Part shown: one piece after another, positions 19,105 to 30,022 of the stretch
How the letters are laid out: each line of letters begins with the position of its first letter
How positions within the stretch are numbered: position 1 is the first letter of the stretch
DNA from: Asparagopsis taxiformis
Lineage: Eukaryota; Rhodophyta; Florideophyceae; Bonnemaisoniales; Bonnemaisoniaceae
Direction: 5' to 3'
Assembly: GCA_030407315.1 (NCBI GenBank)
Contig: JALQPE010003084.1
Location: forward strand, 1 to 49,164
Length of the DNA: 49,164 nt
Translations under genes and position numbers: made by a program
The notes under the pieces: generated by a model
Database searches by the model: none
What the model was told of the DNA's origin: nothing
The model's input: only the letters and a program-made list of their open reading frames with translations

Positions 19105-20490
19105 TTGCGATGTACCATTCGCGGCGACAGACAAAAATCCGGAATTCACTATGACCCCGCAGACCTTTCAAGCCCAGTTGCTAGCAGAGATGCCATACGA
19201 ACATCATTGGCCATAGCTGCAGCTCACAATTACCATACATTCCACTGGGATTTGGAATCCGCTTTCCTCAATGAAAGCTTCTCGGAAGACCTAGAAATAT
19301 ACCTACACCAACCACGCAGATTTGATGGCACTCTGAAACATCCCGGTCATGTATCCAAACTCACAGGGAACATGTACTGAAGCCTGCAAGCCTGTAAGAT
19401 CTTCACCGAAGGTCTTGCCGACTTCCTCACCATTTCCGACCTAACACGTCTCTCCTCTGATACCTGCTCTTTCATAATGTGAGACAGAACAGCCCCACAC
19501 AAATTCATCCTTCTAGTAATAACTGTGGATGACTTCCTGGTCATATCAAACCATCTCCCACTCGTTGACAAAGTCAAAACAAATCTTCAGTCCAAGTACA
19601 CACTCAAAGACCTCGGTCGCGTCAGCCACATCCTAGGCTGGAAAATATCTCACCATCCCGATGGAATATCACTTTCGCAACCTAGCTACATTCAATCACT
19701 CCTTTCCCGCTTTAACTAAACTGATGCTTCTCCCGCTCTATCCCCGATTGCCACCGAACTACTGACCACAGAAAAAGTACAAAGAGACCCACTCAACACC
19801 TCTAAATATGATTACAAGAGCTTAATTGGGTCTCTTCGTTACTTATGTGACTCAACACGCCCGGACATAGCATTCATTGTTGGACTACTTGGCCGCTACG
19901 CACAGTCTCCGACTAAACATCACTGGAAAGCTGGCATCCGCGTACTCCGATACCTAAAAGGTACCATCAACCAAGGTATCAAATACTCTAGCACACTCAA
20001 AACCGAACTGGAAGCATATTCAGACTCGGACTTCGCGGCATGCCCAGATACTCGCCGATCAACCACCGGAACAATAATTTTCTATAATGGTTCACCGGTT
20101 GCATGGCAGTCAAGACGCCAACAACAAGTGATAACGTCTACCCATCATGCTGAATATGTTGCCGGTTTCCATACCGGGCAACACTTACAAATCATCTCAA
20201 ACTTTATCACGGAAATTGGCCATCCCAGCCCACACCCTATTCCATTATTCATCGATAATGCTGCAGCTATCAGCACAGCGAACGCCAAATACCATACTCC
20301 GAAATCCAGACACATTGATGTTAAACATCACTGGCTTCGCAAACAAACCCGACTCAAGCTGCTCAAACCTATCCACATAGCATCAACGAACAACCCCGCC
20401 GACTTATTCACGAAAACTCTCAAGCCTGCTCAATTCTCTCACAAATTACCACTCCTCAACCTGACGATAGCCACGGTGCGCGGCGACTGA
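19105..20490 (+). pseudogene. Copia reverse transcriptase and RNase H
   Basis: A single frame broken by in-frame stops at 19378 (TGA), about 19480 (TGA) and 19717 (TAA). Reverse transcriptase: TIRGDRQKSGIHYDPADLSS, then HWDLESAFLNESF and the catalytic loop TVDDFLVIS (YVDD type) at about 19525. RNase H: AYSDSDFAACPDTRRSTTG, TSTHHAEYVAGFHTGQHL, LFIDNAAAISTAN, SRHIDVKHHWLRKQ and NPADLFTKTLKPAQF, ending at 20490 inside the start of the 3' LTR. No clear polypurine tract precedes the LTR. Confidence 0.88.
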
Positions 20491-20661
20491 CGAACAACTT
20501 GTTTTTCCGCCCCGTGTCCACCGTCATGTCTCGTCCTCTTATCGAACAACTTAACGAACAACGCACTGCTTACAGTGCTTACAGCTATATCTTGCTCCCT
20601 TTGTAACTTGACCGTCGTCGACAACAACCGTCAATAAACGAGATAATCGATTATCTTCACA
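20488..20661 (+). repeat. 3' LTR of the copia element
   Basis: 174 bp, TGACGAACAACTTG...CTTCACA, containing TATATC and AATAAACGAG segments shared with the 5' LTR. It is followed by the target duplication CTTTA. Confidence 0.9.
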
Positions 20662-20850
20662 CTTTATTCACGAAATATCTAACATACCGATTGTATTAGT
20701 CCAAGTGCTCAACCAGACAAGAAGATCCTATTGGATACCGATACCTTACAAACGCACACCGTAGCCGCTGAGTATAACGAGACTCCAGCGGCTGGAGTGC
20801 TCATCGGCCACCCGGAATGAGTAACTGAGCCACGAAGAGAATTATCTTCA

Positions 20851-21795
20851 TCAACAAAAAACACTATGAACAACGGCACCAAGTTTTATAAATCGAGCCT
20901 TGCACGGGGGCCCACTAGGCGTTGTCGAAGAGGTAGTGGTCGTTGTAGTTGTAGTTGTAGTAGTAGTTGTTGCTGTAGTCGTCGTCGGTGTAGTTGTCGT
21001 CGTGGTCGTACTAATGCTGGGTGTGGAGGCAGTCATAGAAGTTGTAGAAGTGACAGATGCACCAGTTGTCGGAGATACAGTTGTCATAGAAAATACAGGA
21101 GCGAACATAACTGCCGCAGTATTCGGTGCACTAGCTACCACTGTGGTAGTAACTGCAACTGTCCCTCCAACAATGGCGTTTGTTCCAGAGCCCGCAGTGC
21201 CAGCAGCAGGAATGGGTGTCAATACGATAGGAGCCACTTCCACATTACTCGTAGCCGACGTTCCGAACGTGGGTAGAAATGTTGCGCTTGTTGTCATTGT
21301 CATTGTCGTCAATGCTGCAGAAAGTTGAGCTGACGTTGAAACGGAAGGTGCAAATGAGACTACAAAGGAGCCTACAGTTGGTCCAGACGTGGTGGTCGTT
21401 GTCGTCACCGCTGTAGTTGTAGCAATGGGAAGAGGAGGGACTGTGCCTGAATTTCCCACAGCAGCTGTCCCAGAAATTAAAGTCGGACCCGTACCCACCG
21501 CTGCTACTGTTACAGGAGGCGGGGCGGTAGCTACGCCTCCAAGGTTTGGTGCAGATGTGGATGTCGAGGACAGCGGAAGCGGAGGAACTGTAACCGGATT
21601 TGTGGTTGCTTCCTGTCGCGTCAGAATTGACTGAGAGCCCTGGGGATTACCGAAAAGAGATTTCCGGCCCAAGGGATGATCGTCATGCTGGAGAGTTGCT
21701 TGGACTTTTCTGGGAACAATTGCAGCCTGGGTGGATGAAAGCAGCAAAACGATGACGAGGAGAGAGATTGAAGTGGGCGTGGTGAAGGACAACAT
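20851..21795 (-). CDS. Secreted Ser/Thr-rich mucin-like protein
   Basis: About 314 residues from ATG 21795 (MLSFTTPTSISLLVIVLLL). This start gives a clean signal peptide cut near TQA|AIV. An in-frame ATG 69 bp upstream would bury it. After a short basic spacer (LGRKSLFGNPQGS) the protein is dominated by Thr, Ser, Ala, Val and Gly repeats and ends with a run of about 12 consecutive Thr, then SSTTPSGPPCKARF and a final Cys. This fits a heavily O-glycosylated extracellular or wall protein. There is no catalytic domain. The poly-Thr is encoded by imperfect ACA/ACT/ACG codons, not a pure microsatellite. It lies just outside the Harbinger element's left end. Confidence 0.7.
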   Translation of the reverse strand: MLSFTTPTSISLLVIVLLLSSTQAAIVPRKVQATLQHDDHPLGRKSLFGNPQGSQSILTRQEATTNPVTVPPLPLSSTSTSAPNLGGVATAPPPVTVAAVGTGPTLISGTAAVGNSGTVPPLPIATTTAVTTTTTTSGPTVGSFVVSFAPSVSTSAQLSAALTTMTMTTSATFLPTFGTSATSNVEVAPIVLTPIPAAGTAGSGTNAIVGGTVAVTTTVVASAPNTAAVMFAPVFSMTTVSPTTGASVTSTTSMTASTPSISTTTTTTTPTTTTATTTTTTTTTTTTTSSTTPSGPPCKARFIKLGAVVHSVFC

Positions 21796-22357
21796 TGTAA
21801 ATTTGAGGGAATGGAGACTCAATGATGACAAGTTTGTAATCGAGTGAGGTGAGGTTTGCTTCATACAACTTGATAGTAGATTAGTTGGAGGAAGAAGAGC
21901 ATTATGTAGGCTGAGAAGCTGTGGGGGCTAAGATGGTTTCTTGACTTTAGATCTGCTCTTTGTAATAGAGGGTTTTGGAATCCTACAAGTTGGAAGTTTG
22001 CGGGATTTTAGGGGGGCGTTTTTCTATTAATAAGATCGCTGATCTTTGAAGCGTTTGAGGGGAGTATTCTGTACGAAAGTTCTAGATGTAGAAACCTTTC
22101 TAAAACAGCTTCAATTAGCTAGCAATTTTCAACAAATCGTGTTGTATTCAAAAACCTACACATCCGATACGTCACGGAGGTCGTCTAGAGCTTCGACTCG
22201 TCACGCAGACAGCTGTCCAGGACTCTGATCCGGCCTCACAATTCTCAAACGACGGATTCCTTTTCAAATACACAAACATAAACACAAGTCAGTTGACACG
22301 ATCGGCCTGGACGTGAAGTCGTCAGTAGCTCCTTGATCCGAAACAATTTTCATCAAT

Positions 22358-23512
22358 ATGTCATCCGGTGACAACACCTCCCGGATTCATATATCTTCCC
22401 TTGTTTCTCAGTCCGTTGGGGACGATAATGATAATGCAGGGAACATATCTCTCCACCCTGCAAGTATGGAGATGTTTGGAAGACAGGAAATGTCTGATGG
22501 AGAAATGGAAAATATAGTCGTGGTGATGGGAACTGGCGAAAATCAACAAGGAACACAGAGTGCTGGCCTACAAGATGATTCAGGTGAAGAGGGTGAGGGT
22601 CACGGAAGGGCAAAGAAGAGGACTTTTAACACTGAACTAGACATTATGCTTCTCAAGCATATTCTGGATACAAACGTGCATTTAAGTGGAAGAGGGAACA
22701 GAAGAGAAGGGTTTGAAAGAGTAGCGGAGTTGATGAACCAGTCTGGCCGACTTCCGTGGAGGACTGATGGCAAGCACTGTCTTGAGAGAGTGAAGGTCAT
22801 AATTGACAAGCACAAGAACAGGAGGAGTTTGCGTGTTCGTCGAAGGGGACCTGCTCTGGCACTTTTTAATTTGTGCTCTAGAATGATGGAAGAATCGAAG
22901 AGGGAAGATGAAAGGGTCGGTGAAGAAAGAAGGAAGAGAAGTGAAGGACAGGCTAGGAGGCAAGAATTTGCGTCGGATTTGCGGGATAGGGCGATGTCAA
23001 GGATTACACCTGTCACAAATATACTGTCTAGAGATGACGAAATATCACCAAGTACGCCAATGACGAGCACAAATCGTGGGAGTGATAGTTCTGTCCGTGG
23101 CGGTGATCGGTACAGCCCACTGGAAGCAAATCAGCAAGCAATACATATGCTGCAAAGCTGTGAAGCATATGCGAGAGCTTCTGCGGATCGAACGGAGATC
23201 CGTGAAAATAGAAGATTGGAAATAGAAACTGCTCGTCATGACATTGAAAAGGACGCGATTAGCCGGAGACTGGACTTGGATACGAGGAAGGTTAAGGTAG
23301 AAGAGGATATGGTTACTGTAAGGAAGATGAAAGAAGAGCGGGAGAAAAGAAGGGATGAGAGAGAAGAAAAAAGAGAGCAGCGAGAGGAGGAAAGGGAAAA
23401 GCGGGAAGCTAAGAGAGCGGAGAGAGAAGCTGCTGCACGTGAAGCATTCTTCAAAACACAGGAGTCCATGATGAACCTCGTCAATACAATGATACATAAG
23501 TTCAAGAACTAG
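22358..23512 (+). CDS. Harbinger Myb/SANT-like DNA-binding protein
   Basis: 384 residues from ATG 22358. An acidic N-terminus (about 1-85) is followed by a Myb/SANT-like trihelix at about 90-165 (FNTELDIMLLKHILDTNVHL, then GFERVAELMNQSGRLPWRTD and RVKVIIDKHKNRR). The C-terminus (about 180-375) is a very charged coiled coil (KREDERVGEERRKRSEGQ; EERKREEREKREAKRAE-like repeats). In PIF/Harbinger elements such a protein binds the terminal repeats and brings the nuclease to the DNA. The position just inside the left end and the intact frame suggest that this copy is recent. Confidence 0.88.
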   Translation: MSSGDNTSRIHISSLVSQSVGDDNDNAGNISLHPASMEMFGRQEMSDGEMENIVVVMGTGENQQGTQSAGLQDDSGEEGEGHGRAKKRTFNTELDIMLLKHILDTNVHLSGRGNRREGFERVAELMNQSGRLPWRTDGKHCLERVKVIIDKHKNRRSLRVRRRGPALALFNLCSRMMEESKREDERVGEERRKRSEGQARRQEFASDLRDRAMSRITPVTNILSRDDEISPSTPMTSTNRGSDSSVRGGDRYSPLEANQQAIHMLQSCEAYARASADRTEIRENRRLEIETARHDIEKDAISRRLDLDTRKVKVEEDMVTVRKMKEEREKRRDEREEKREQREEEREKREAKRAEREAAAREAFFKTQESMMNLVNTMIHKFKN

Positions 23513-23599
23513 ATGTAGAAATATAAATTCATTCCATAATCTCAGAATGAGACAAGGAAAGCAATAAAAAGTAGTCTTTCGCAAGTCCCATGCTCAACT

Positions 23600-25484
23600 A
23601 ACGAAAGCCATGAACACCACTCAACGCAATTGCCTTCGCATCGCAGTTTCTCGAAGATTATTTCATGTTCAAGGTGCGCTTTCTCTTCCGCATCAACCGA
23701 CATTTTGGAGCCAAAGGTTATTTGAACTTCTTAGCAAGTACAGAGTTGCCGCGGATCTCATCAACAAAGGAGAGACAGTTTTCCGTCACTTATACCACAG
23801 ACTTGCTGTCGAATTCTAGGGTGCTGTATTGTCGCTACGATTTACGTACGCCTTCTTGAAAGGAGACTGGCCAGAAATTCTCCTAACGCTGCGTGCTTGT
23901 GAGCTTCTCTGGCATGCACCGAAATCGTTGGAAAACATTCCAACGGAACGAGATGTCGACGATAAACAATCGGTAACATCCGCATCTAGCTCATGGGCCA
24001 CAGAAGCTGTCTCGGTTGAGGCGCTTCGGCATGTTGCCAGCAATCCCGCCATTCTTCGCATATCGTCTAACCTAGGTCACATTTGCGGATGTAGGAAAAC
24101 TCCGTCAATGTCTATGAAGGGCAATTCTGCAGGTGCTGCTGTCGCTGTGACGGATGATACTCTTGGTACCCCTACGCTATCAATCCGTTCAGACGACTCA
24201 TACGCAATCGTTCGAATTCACCCGGCTCTCAGCTCCACTTTGAGAGCTGCATCGGCAGCATATTTAGCCGCACATATGGCTTCACATGCTGCAGAGTTTG
24301 CGAATGGAATTTGCAAAGCTCAACAAGACGGTTCTCGCGTCAATTCATGTCTTTCAGTATCAGAATTCGTCGTTGCATGTGATCAATCTTTCAGAATGAC
24401 TAGAGCATCTGAAGCTCCTGAACAAATTGCTGAGGATGCAATGGCACAGTTGATCCCACTTGAAAGATTTGGAGCTGAGGCTAGAACAGGTTGGATGGGT
24501 CAGGAAGATGAAGCTGCGGGCGCATTTGTAGATCTGTGGTCTACTCTAGGATGTCTTCCAGAATATGTTCTGTCTCTATCTGAGGCAGCAACTGTTGCAG
24601 CTGCAGAAATGGCAGCAGCAGCTTCCCGAGCTGCAATTGAAGCTGCTGAGCAAAAGGATAGAGGTAGGAGGAGAAGACGGAGGAGGGAGAGGAAGGGTGA
24701 AATAGTCGAGAGTGTCGCGAAAGAGGGTCTGAAGCTTTTCGATACAACCTCAGTGGTTTTTTTGCACGGTTCTTACCCTGTGCGCTTCTCGTCCTCCGCC
24801 CAGGGCCCATGGTCGGGAAAGGGTGGGCACGTTTGCTTGTACCGTGAAGACAGAGCACTTTTCCGCTCGCTCTGTATAAGCGGAACAGACACACCAGCAG
24901 TTATTGTAGCAACCCCAAAAGGAATCCAAGAAATTGTGCCATCCTCCTATACCACGATGCCCGCAGCCTTCAGAGGCGACTATATGTTAAGACGGATAGA
25001 GCAATCGATATCTGCTGACGGTGATGAACGACTCGAAGCACTGGCCAAAGATAGAGAACAAGATACTATAGAATTTGATCAAGAAGGCCAAGATTCTTTC
25101 CTGCGGACATATGATGGCTTTGGCGAAGGACGATATGTTCCGTTAGATATGGATTTGGACAGGGAACAAATGAACATGGGCTCGCGGCACTCTGGAAGCA
25201 GCAAGGGTCGAAAGGCTGTCAGGAGACATCAAGTGCAAGGAACAACATTAGCGTCTCATCCACTACTAGTGGTAGTAGTAGTACGCAGGCGGTTCGCATC
25301 TGGTGGCACCGATGGTGTAGTACGGCTGTGGGATTTTGCATACCCTATATCACTAGCATCATTCAGGAAGTCCACGGCCCTCCATCGTGCAGAGGATCTT
25401 TGTGCACAACTCTATGCGCTGTTTGAACTTCCGCGTAACCCTACGCACGGCGGGCATAATCTGTGCACCATCACCTGGTTATAG
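23600..25484 (+). pseudogene. Rav1/DMXL (rabconnectin-3)-like C-terminal fragment, captured gene piece
   Basis: Open frame 23829-25484 (551 codons), with decayed coding-like sequence upstream to about 23600. The C-terminal part resembles the end of Rav1/DmX proteins of the RAVE complex, which assembles the V-ATPase: PAVIVATPKGIQEIVPSS, then LASHPLL and the WD40 strand FASGGTDGVVRLWDFAYP. The middle is Ala-rich helices (AATVAAAEMAAAASRAAIEAA), consistent with but not diagnostic of that family. The large N-terminal WD40 part is missing and the end is ragged, so it is most likely a gene fragment carried by the transposon. Assignment rests on motifs and is moderate. Confidence 0.55.
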
Positions 25485-28460
25485 ACTGTGTCCAGTGGTG
25501 CAATGAACTGGACGGAGTTAACTGGAGTTTCTCACTCACTCCTCGAAACGGCATGAAGGAAGTGTCGAATAAAATGCCTCGCTCCATTCGATAGCGTCTG
25601 TTTTGTGTGTGAGACGATGGCTTTCAGCAAGCTATTGGACTGTTGGCTATCGTGGATATGGTTGCGTTGAGGTCTTAGTCTTGTCGACATTATAGAATTT
25701 TTGTTTTTTAAAACAGATGAAAAGTTTTTCAAACTTAAGTTTCGAGCGCAGGAAATGTGAGATCAAGAGTTCGAGTGTCTTCATGGCTGTCCAAATCTTC
25801 CCTCGATATACATTTCAAGCTTGGTTCGTTACTCCTCGAGGGTAGTCCAATCTCTCAGACAACTAGTACATTGCCTCGGGTCTAGCCTACTGCTGATGAT
25901 GGGCGATCCTTCACGTCTGACACGGATTCCGTCTCGAAGACTCCCCGACCCTGCAGTGCACGTCACACATTTGTCTTCTTCGTCCTGTGCGCTGCTTGGC
26001 GCTCAAATGCATTCCGTTCCACTTTTCCCCGCTACCAATCCATCTGAGCTCAGCTCAAATGGGCGTATAGGTCTTCCATGCTGAACAACGTTATCTCGAC
26101 ACGATCTTCATCACCCATTTCTCACCCGATTCCTTTCCACAACTGCTGCACTCAGAACCCTCCGAATCCGTTCTGATATTCTCTCCTTGCAAATACAGGT
26201 GTTCCCATCAGGAGATGCGGCCCCTTCATACATGTCGTGCATGTGACTCTGGCCGATAATTTCACCACCAACAATCCCTCTGCGCAGACCCTCGAATACT
26301 CTGTGCATTCGGAACAGCGCACCTACTGCACAGGAAGCGTGGTGTAGCGCTAAACTCAGTACTGATCCTACACGCGTCGTATCGATCGCACGTCCTTGCG
26401 TCAAGATCGGAACCGAAACACGGAGTCCTTCACAGACAGACAAGAAGAACATCTCCTAGTCGAACAGATTCCTACAGTGTTACCGATGAATCGGTCCAAA
26501 CTTCCATGTGAATGTCCCAGGGTGACTCGGCCAGCGTAACAATGTTGCTGTGCGTCGGGAACAACACCAAAACCACGGAAAACATGGGATGCATTGACAA
26601 CATTGTGCACAGATCCCCAGTTGATGTCTGCATGTGCGCCGGTTGAAAGATGAACTAGATGAAAATTAATGGACTTGGTCTATACTATACCGCTTGGGCA
26701 AATGGTTGCGCATCTCAGGGCAGCTGTTGAGATCTGCGATGCAGCGCTGGTAATTGTCTTTACGCCGCGGTTATGCACAGATGAATGAACGATATGCAAC
26801 TCTTTCTGCTCTATATTTAGTTGCATAAGAGTTCACATCTCATAAAACGATCAAGATGCTGCTGGAACTGAAATAGGTCCCTTGGATACCCTTCGATTTA
26901 CGCTCTACGGCGAGTATCGGCGGACATGTCCACCCAAAAGTCAAGGTTATCACAGTGAATGTGCCAGTCGTCCATCTGGAACATTCACACCAGATACATC
27001 ATCTTCAATAGCCAGATATGTCCTTGGGGAATAACTGCCATTGAAGAAGGAATTATATAGTGGGCATGCGGCTCGGCAGCACTTGTATTCAGAGCTACCA
27101 TGTGTCGATGAAGAAAAGGATCTTGACCCCGGATGTTATCCGAACCGTGTGAGAGTGCTATGCAACCTGCAAATATTGAATCAGAACAATGTAGAGTGTT
27201 CTCTCGTAATCGTTTGTTGGTGATGCCCCCTGGCATATTGACCTTGAGGTCTGCAATGCGAATGTCCTGTCATTATGACTATGACGGAGAATGTCACATG
27301 GATGCCATTCAAGGCTGGTATGGCTACTGTATTGCTTGGATCTTGTGCATGTCAACCACATGACAGGGGGTTTATTTCACCAGGTAGACTGCACCGAGTG
27401 CGCTCAATGTCAATTGGGTACAAAAGCAAATATCTGGCCATCGCATCTGCCTGTCTTTGAGTTTTCTGTACGAGACACCGATTGGATTCGACCGGAGAGG
27501 AAACTCTAGGACTTGAACATGCAGAAAATGTAATGCACGTGCAAGGTATAGTCTAGCGCGCCATTCTGGTAACAACGGCAGTCACAGCTCACTATCATCT
27601 CCTGTTCTCAACAAATGTTCTATTCCATTTTACATAATATTGACGTGACTGATACACGCTGCAACGACTCTATCGTCTGACAAATTTTATCACGGCCGCA
27701 GCTATGCAGACTGATGCTCAACTCACAAGGTTTACAGCAGACTGGCTGATTAGTTCTGGACCGCTTGTCCGCCACCTTTTTCTCTTCGTCTAATACTATA
27801 TTTTCAGGATGTTCCAGACGCCATGGCGTGCATGTGCATTAGTTAATGGTCTAATGCTAGAGAAAGCAGAGACATCATACACCCTCAACATTTTGAGGTA
27901 CGCATAACAAAACTTATCAGCTACTGGAGAACGCAGGTGTTCAACACACTCGTGATTAATTGGTATTGTAACGACCCAATTCCACTAAGCTGGAATTTGC
28001 AATTCATGCTTATTCCGGTTCTCCGAAAAGGATGATATCCAAAACGACAACGTCAAGACGTTGCTCCAGCGTATTTGGTGTATCCAAGGTGGTGTACTCT
28101 CTAGAAAATTCATCAATAGAAGATGTACCAAGCTTGACTCTCACAGAGTAGATTCTGGGAATGGGTTCCCCTCTCGTCTTAACAATAAGACCAGCAAAAC
28201 TGATACCCTTGTTCATCGCCGGCACGAACAACCTTTGAATCAGACAGTCTTTCTGATCGAAGAATTCGATGGAAGTCTTTTCCGGAATATCGACATCGAG
28301 GAATACCTATTCAAAGAGTTTATTTTGTCTATCAGGACTACAGGCACATCTTGTGCGATGAACCGGCGCTGCTGTTCCGCACGCACCACGCAAAACCTCG
28401 GGATGTACCTTAGTGTCAATTATCAACTGTCTAAATAAACTCTACTATTGCATTCAAACG
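25485..28460. other. Harbinger interior with decayed minus-strand coding-like sequence
   Basis: No intact gene. Minus-strand frames at 26111-26452, 26401-26610, 26985-27236 and 28010-28231 have protein-like composition (for example GISFAGLIVKTRGEPIPRIY at about 28180). They may be pieces of a second captured gene on the minus strand. I could not assign a family. AATAAAC at about 28433 lies just past the nuclease stop but in the plus sense. Confidence 0.35.
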
Positions 28461-29678
28461 TCAGCTCTCCCCATCCGTTCCTAGCGCTGTACTTGCATTT
28501 GTAGAAACTGGAAGATTCATATATGATTCCAACGAAGGCGGGTGGCAATTAAAGTATCGGCTTGTCTGGGAGCCATATAAACATGTTCTGAAATTTAGAA
28601 GTAGTGCAGCTGCGTAGTACCACAAACCAACTGGAGACTTACCCTCAACCATCTTTCGCGTTACATCGACATGTGTATAGTACTTCTTAATCTCCTTGAA
28701 AGTCCACTCAACAGATATTCGTGCCTTCGACATTCGTCTATTGAATATTCTTTGTTGAGAGGACAAATTGCTGCCTCTATATCCAACCATCATGTACGGC
28801 TGCAACTGGTAGGCTGAGTCCGCATATACATAGAACTGCCGCCCAGAAATTTCCATATGCTCATTCAGGTGATGATTGAGATTTGATTGTCTGAACATGG
28901 TCATGTCATGTCTACATCCTTCTACCGGACCACTCATGTGTAATATTATTCCATCCGGCAATGTTAGAGCTTGAAATTTGATACAGTGGCGCTTTTTGTG
29001 ACCATTGTACGCTTCTCTCTGCATATCCCCGGCCGGCCGTGCGATAAAAATATTCGTTCCATCTACACACCCAACACAACTATCCAATGGAGCCCCTGAT
29101 TCGAACACCTTTGTCGCATATTCTTCACATCTTTCAATTACGAGCCCTGCTTTTAATTCTTCCACCAAATGACCTTTCTTCTTGTACAATTGTTCAATAG
29201 TCTCGTAGAATATCTCACATAGTGCCGATCCAGACCTCCCAAACTCCTTCTCTAAATCGCTCCACACACATGGAGTACTGAGTCTCCTTGCAATGATGCA
29301 GAACGCCTCAATACCACTCGCACGATATCCCCTCCTTGAAGTTGAAAATAACTCTTCCCCCCATCCTAGAAGTGAAACCACTCGCACAACGTCTTTTTTG
29401 AGGAATCGGAAGCGTCTGAGACACTCATGATCGTCCAGATTTTCAAGATCGAAACGACTCTCAGATATACTGTAACGACGCTCCTGTTTCAATTGCAAGT
29501 CCATGTACTCCCTCTGCGCCTCATTGAGGAAGTACATTCCCAATGGTCTCGATGCGTTCATCAACCTACATCTCACGAGGAGAATAATATTTCTAGTGTT
29601 GCGATCAATCACCCTTGCTCGCGTTTGGTCTCTCAGTCTGCTGGGAAGTCTAGCCATGAGGTGTGAATTTGTTTGCAC
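28461..29678 (-). CDS. PIF/Harbinger DDE nuclease (transposase)
   Basis: 405 residues from ATG 29678. The catalytic core shows D206 in GCVDGTNIFIARP, the GPVEGCRHDMTMF motif (HD at 257-258), D287 in VYADSAYQ and E324 in RISVEWTFKEIKK, the DDE_Tnp_4 pattern. The N-terminal helices (FLKKDVVRVVSLLGW, SGIEAFCIIARRLSTPCVW) match the helix-turn-helix-like part of these proteins. The nuclease cuts DNA at the terminal repeats together with the Myb/SANT partner encoded at the other end. No frameshift or stop is seen, so the copy may be functional. A second ATG at codon 8 is an alternative start. Confidence 0.93.
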   Translation of the reverse strand: MQTNSHLMARLPSRLRDQTRARVIDRNTRNIILLVRCRLMNASRPLGMYFLNEAQREYMDLQLKQERRYSISESRFDLENLDDHECLRRFRFLKKDVVRVVSLLGWGEELFSTSRRGYRASGIEAFCIIARRLSTPCVWSDLEKEFGRSGSALCEIFYETIEQLYKKKGHLVEELKAGLVIERCEEYATKVFESGAPLDSCVGCVDGTNIFIARPAGDMQREAYNGHKKRHCIKFQALTLPDGIILHMSGPVEGCRHDMTMFRQSNLNHHLNEHMEISGRQFYVYADSAYQLQPYMMVGYRGSNLSSQQRIFNRRMSKARISVEWTFKEIKKYYTHVDVTRKMVEGKSPVGLWYYAAALLLNFRTCLYGSQTSRYFNCHPPSLESYMNLPVSTNASTALGTDGES

Positions 29679-30022
29679 ACGTCGACGTGGAGCTTGTCAA
29701 TGTGTCCCCTCTCGGCAAGTCAACCGGGTACAACCATTTCGGTCTACTTGCTTCCAAGGACAAGTGTCCTATTCTCGTCCCTGTCACGGTTTCGTTCTGT
29801 TGCGTCACACTTTTCAAACCCAACATAAACAGAACAATTTCTGCTACAAAGCCTCACCGCCGCCGCTACTTTTTCAGAAACATTTCACGATTGAACCATG
29901 AACAGAAATGTTCACAACTTCACCCCTGGATACTATTCTTGGAATATGCGGTGCCTACTGAATCGCTGAGCTACAAAAAACCGTAAAAAATCCTACATCG
30001 GTTTTTTCCAAAACCCTCTAAT

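Larger units (their letters stand above)
15970..20661 (+). mobile_element. Full-length decayed Ty1/copia retrotransposon (4.69 kb)
   Basis: The LTRs start TGACGAACAACT and end CTTCACA. The flanks carry the same 5 bp, CTTTA, at 15965-15969 and 20662-20666, as expected for target-site duplication. The order is gag, zinc knuckle, protease, integrase, reverse transcriptase, RNase H, which is the copia order. The body has frame changes and in-frame stops (TGA 19378, TAA 19717 and others), so this copy is probably inactive. The frame changes run in the one-missing-base direction seen elsewhere in the window, but the substitution-type stops argue for true decay. Confidence 0.93.
21967..30019. mobile_element. 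PIF/Harbinger DNA transposon, 8.05 kb, with internal cargo
   Basis: Left end AGAGGGTTTTGGAA (21967-21980) is repeated exactly inverted at 30006-30019 (TTCCAAAACCCTCT). A 3-bp AAT borders both ends (21964-21966 and 30020-30022), the duplication length expected for this superfamily. Beyond 14 bp the ends diverge but keep similar segments (GGATTTT). Inside are the two proteins that Harbinger elements need: a Myb/SANT-like protein (22358-23512, plus) and a DDE nuclease (28461-29678, minus). The roughly 5 kb between them holds unrelated gene-like sequence. Confidence 0.8.

Noticed and set aside
20900..21328. Long Val-rich plus-strand open frame opposite the Thr-rich gene
   Set aside because: It is the antisense of Thr-codon repeats (ACN gives GTN), lacks a signal peptide, and the minus frame has a clean signal peptide and an end.
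26111..26452. IVGG in a minus-strand frame, as at the start of serine proteases
   Set aside because: No catalytic His, Asp or Ser motifs follow; chance match.
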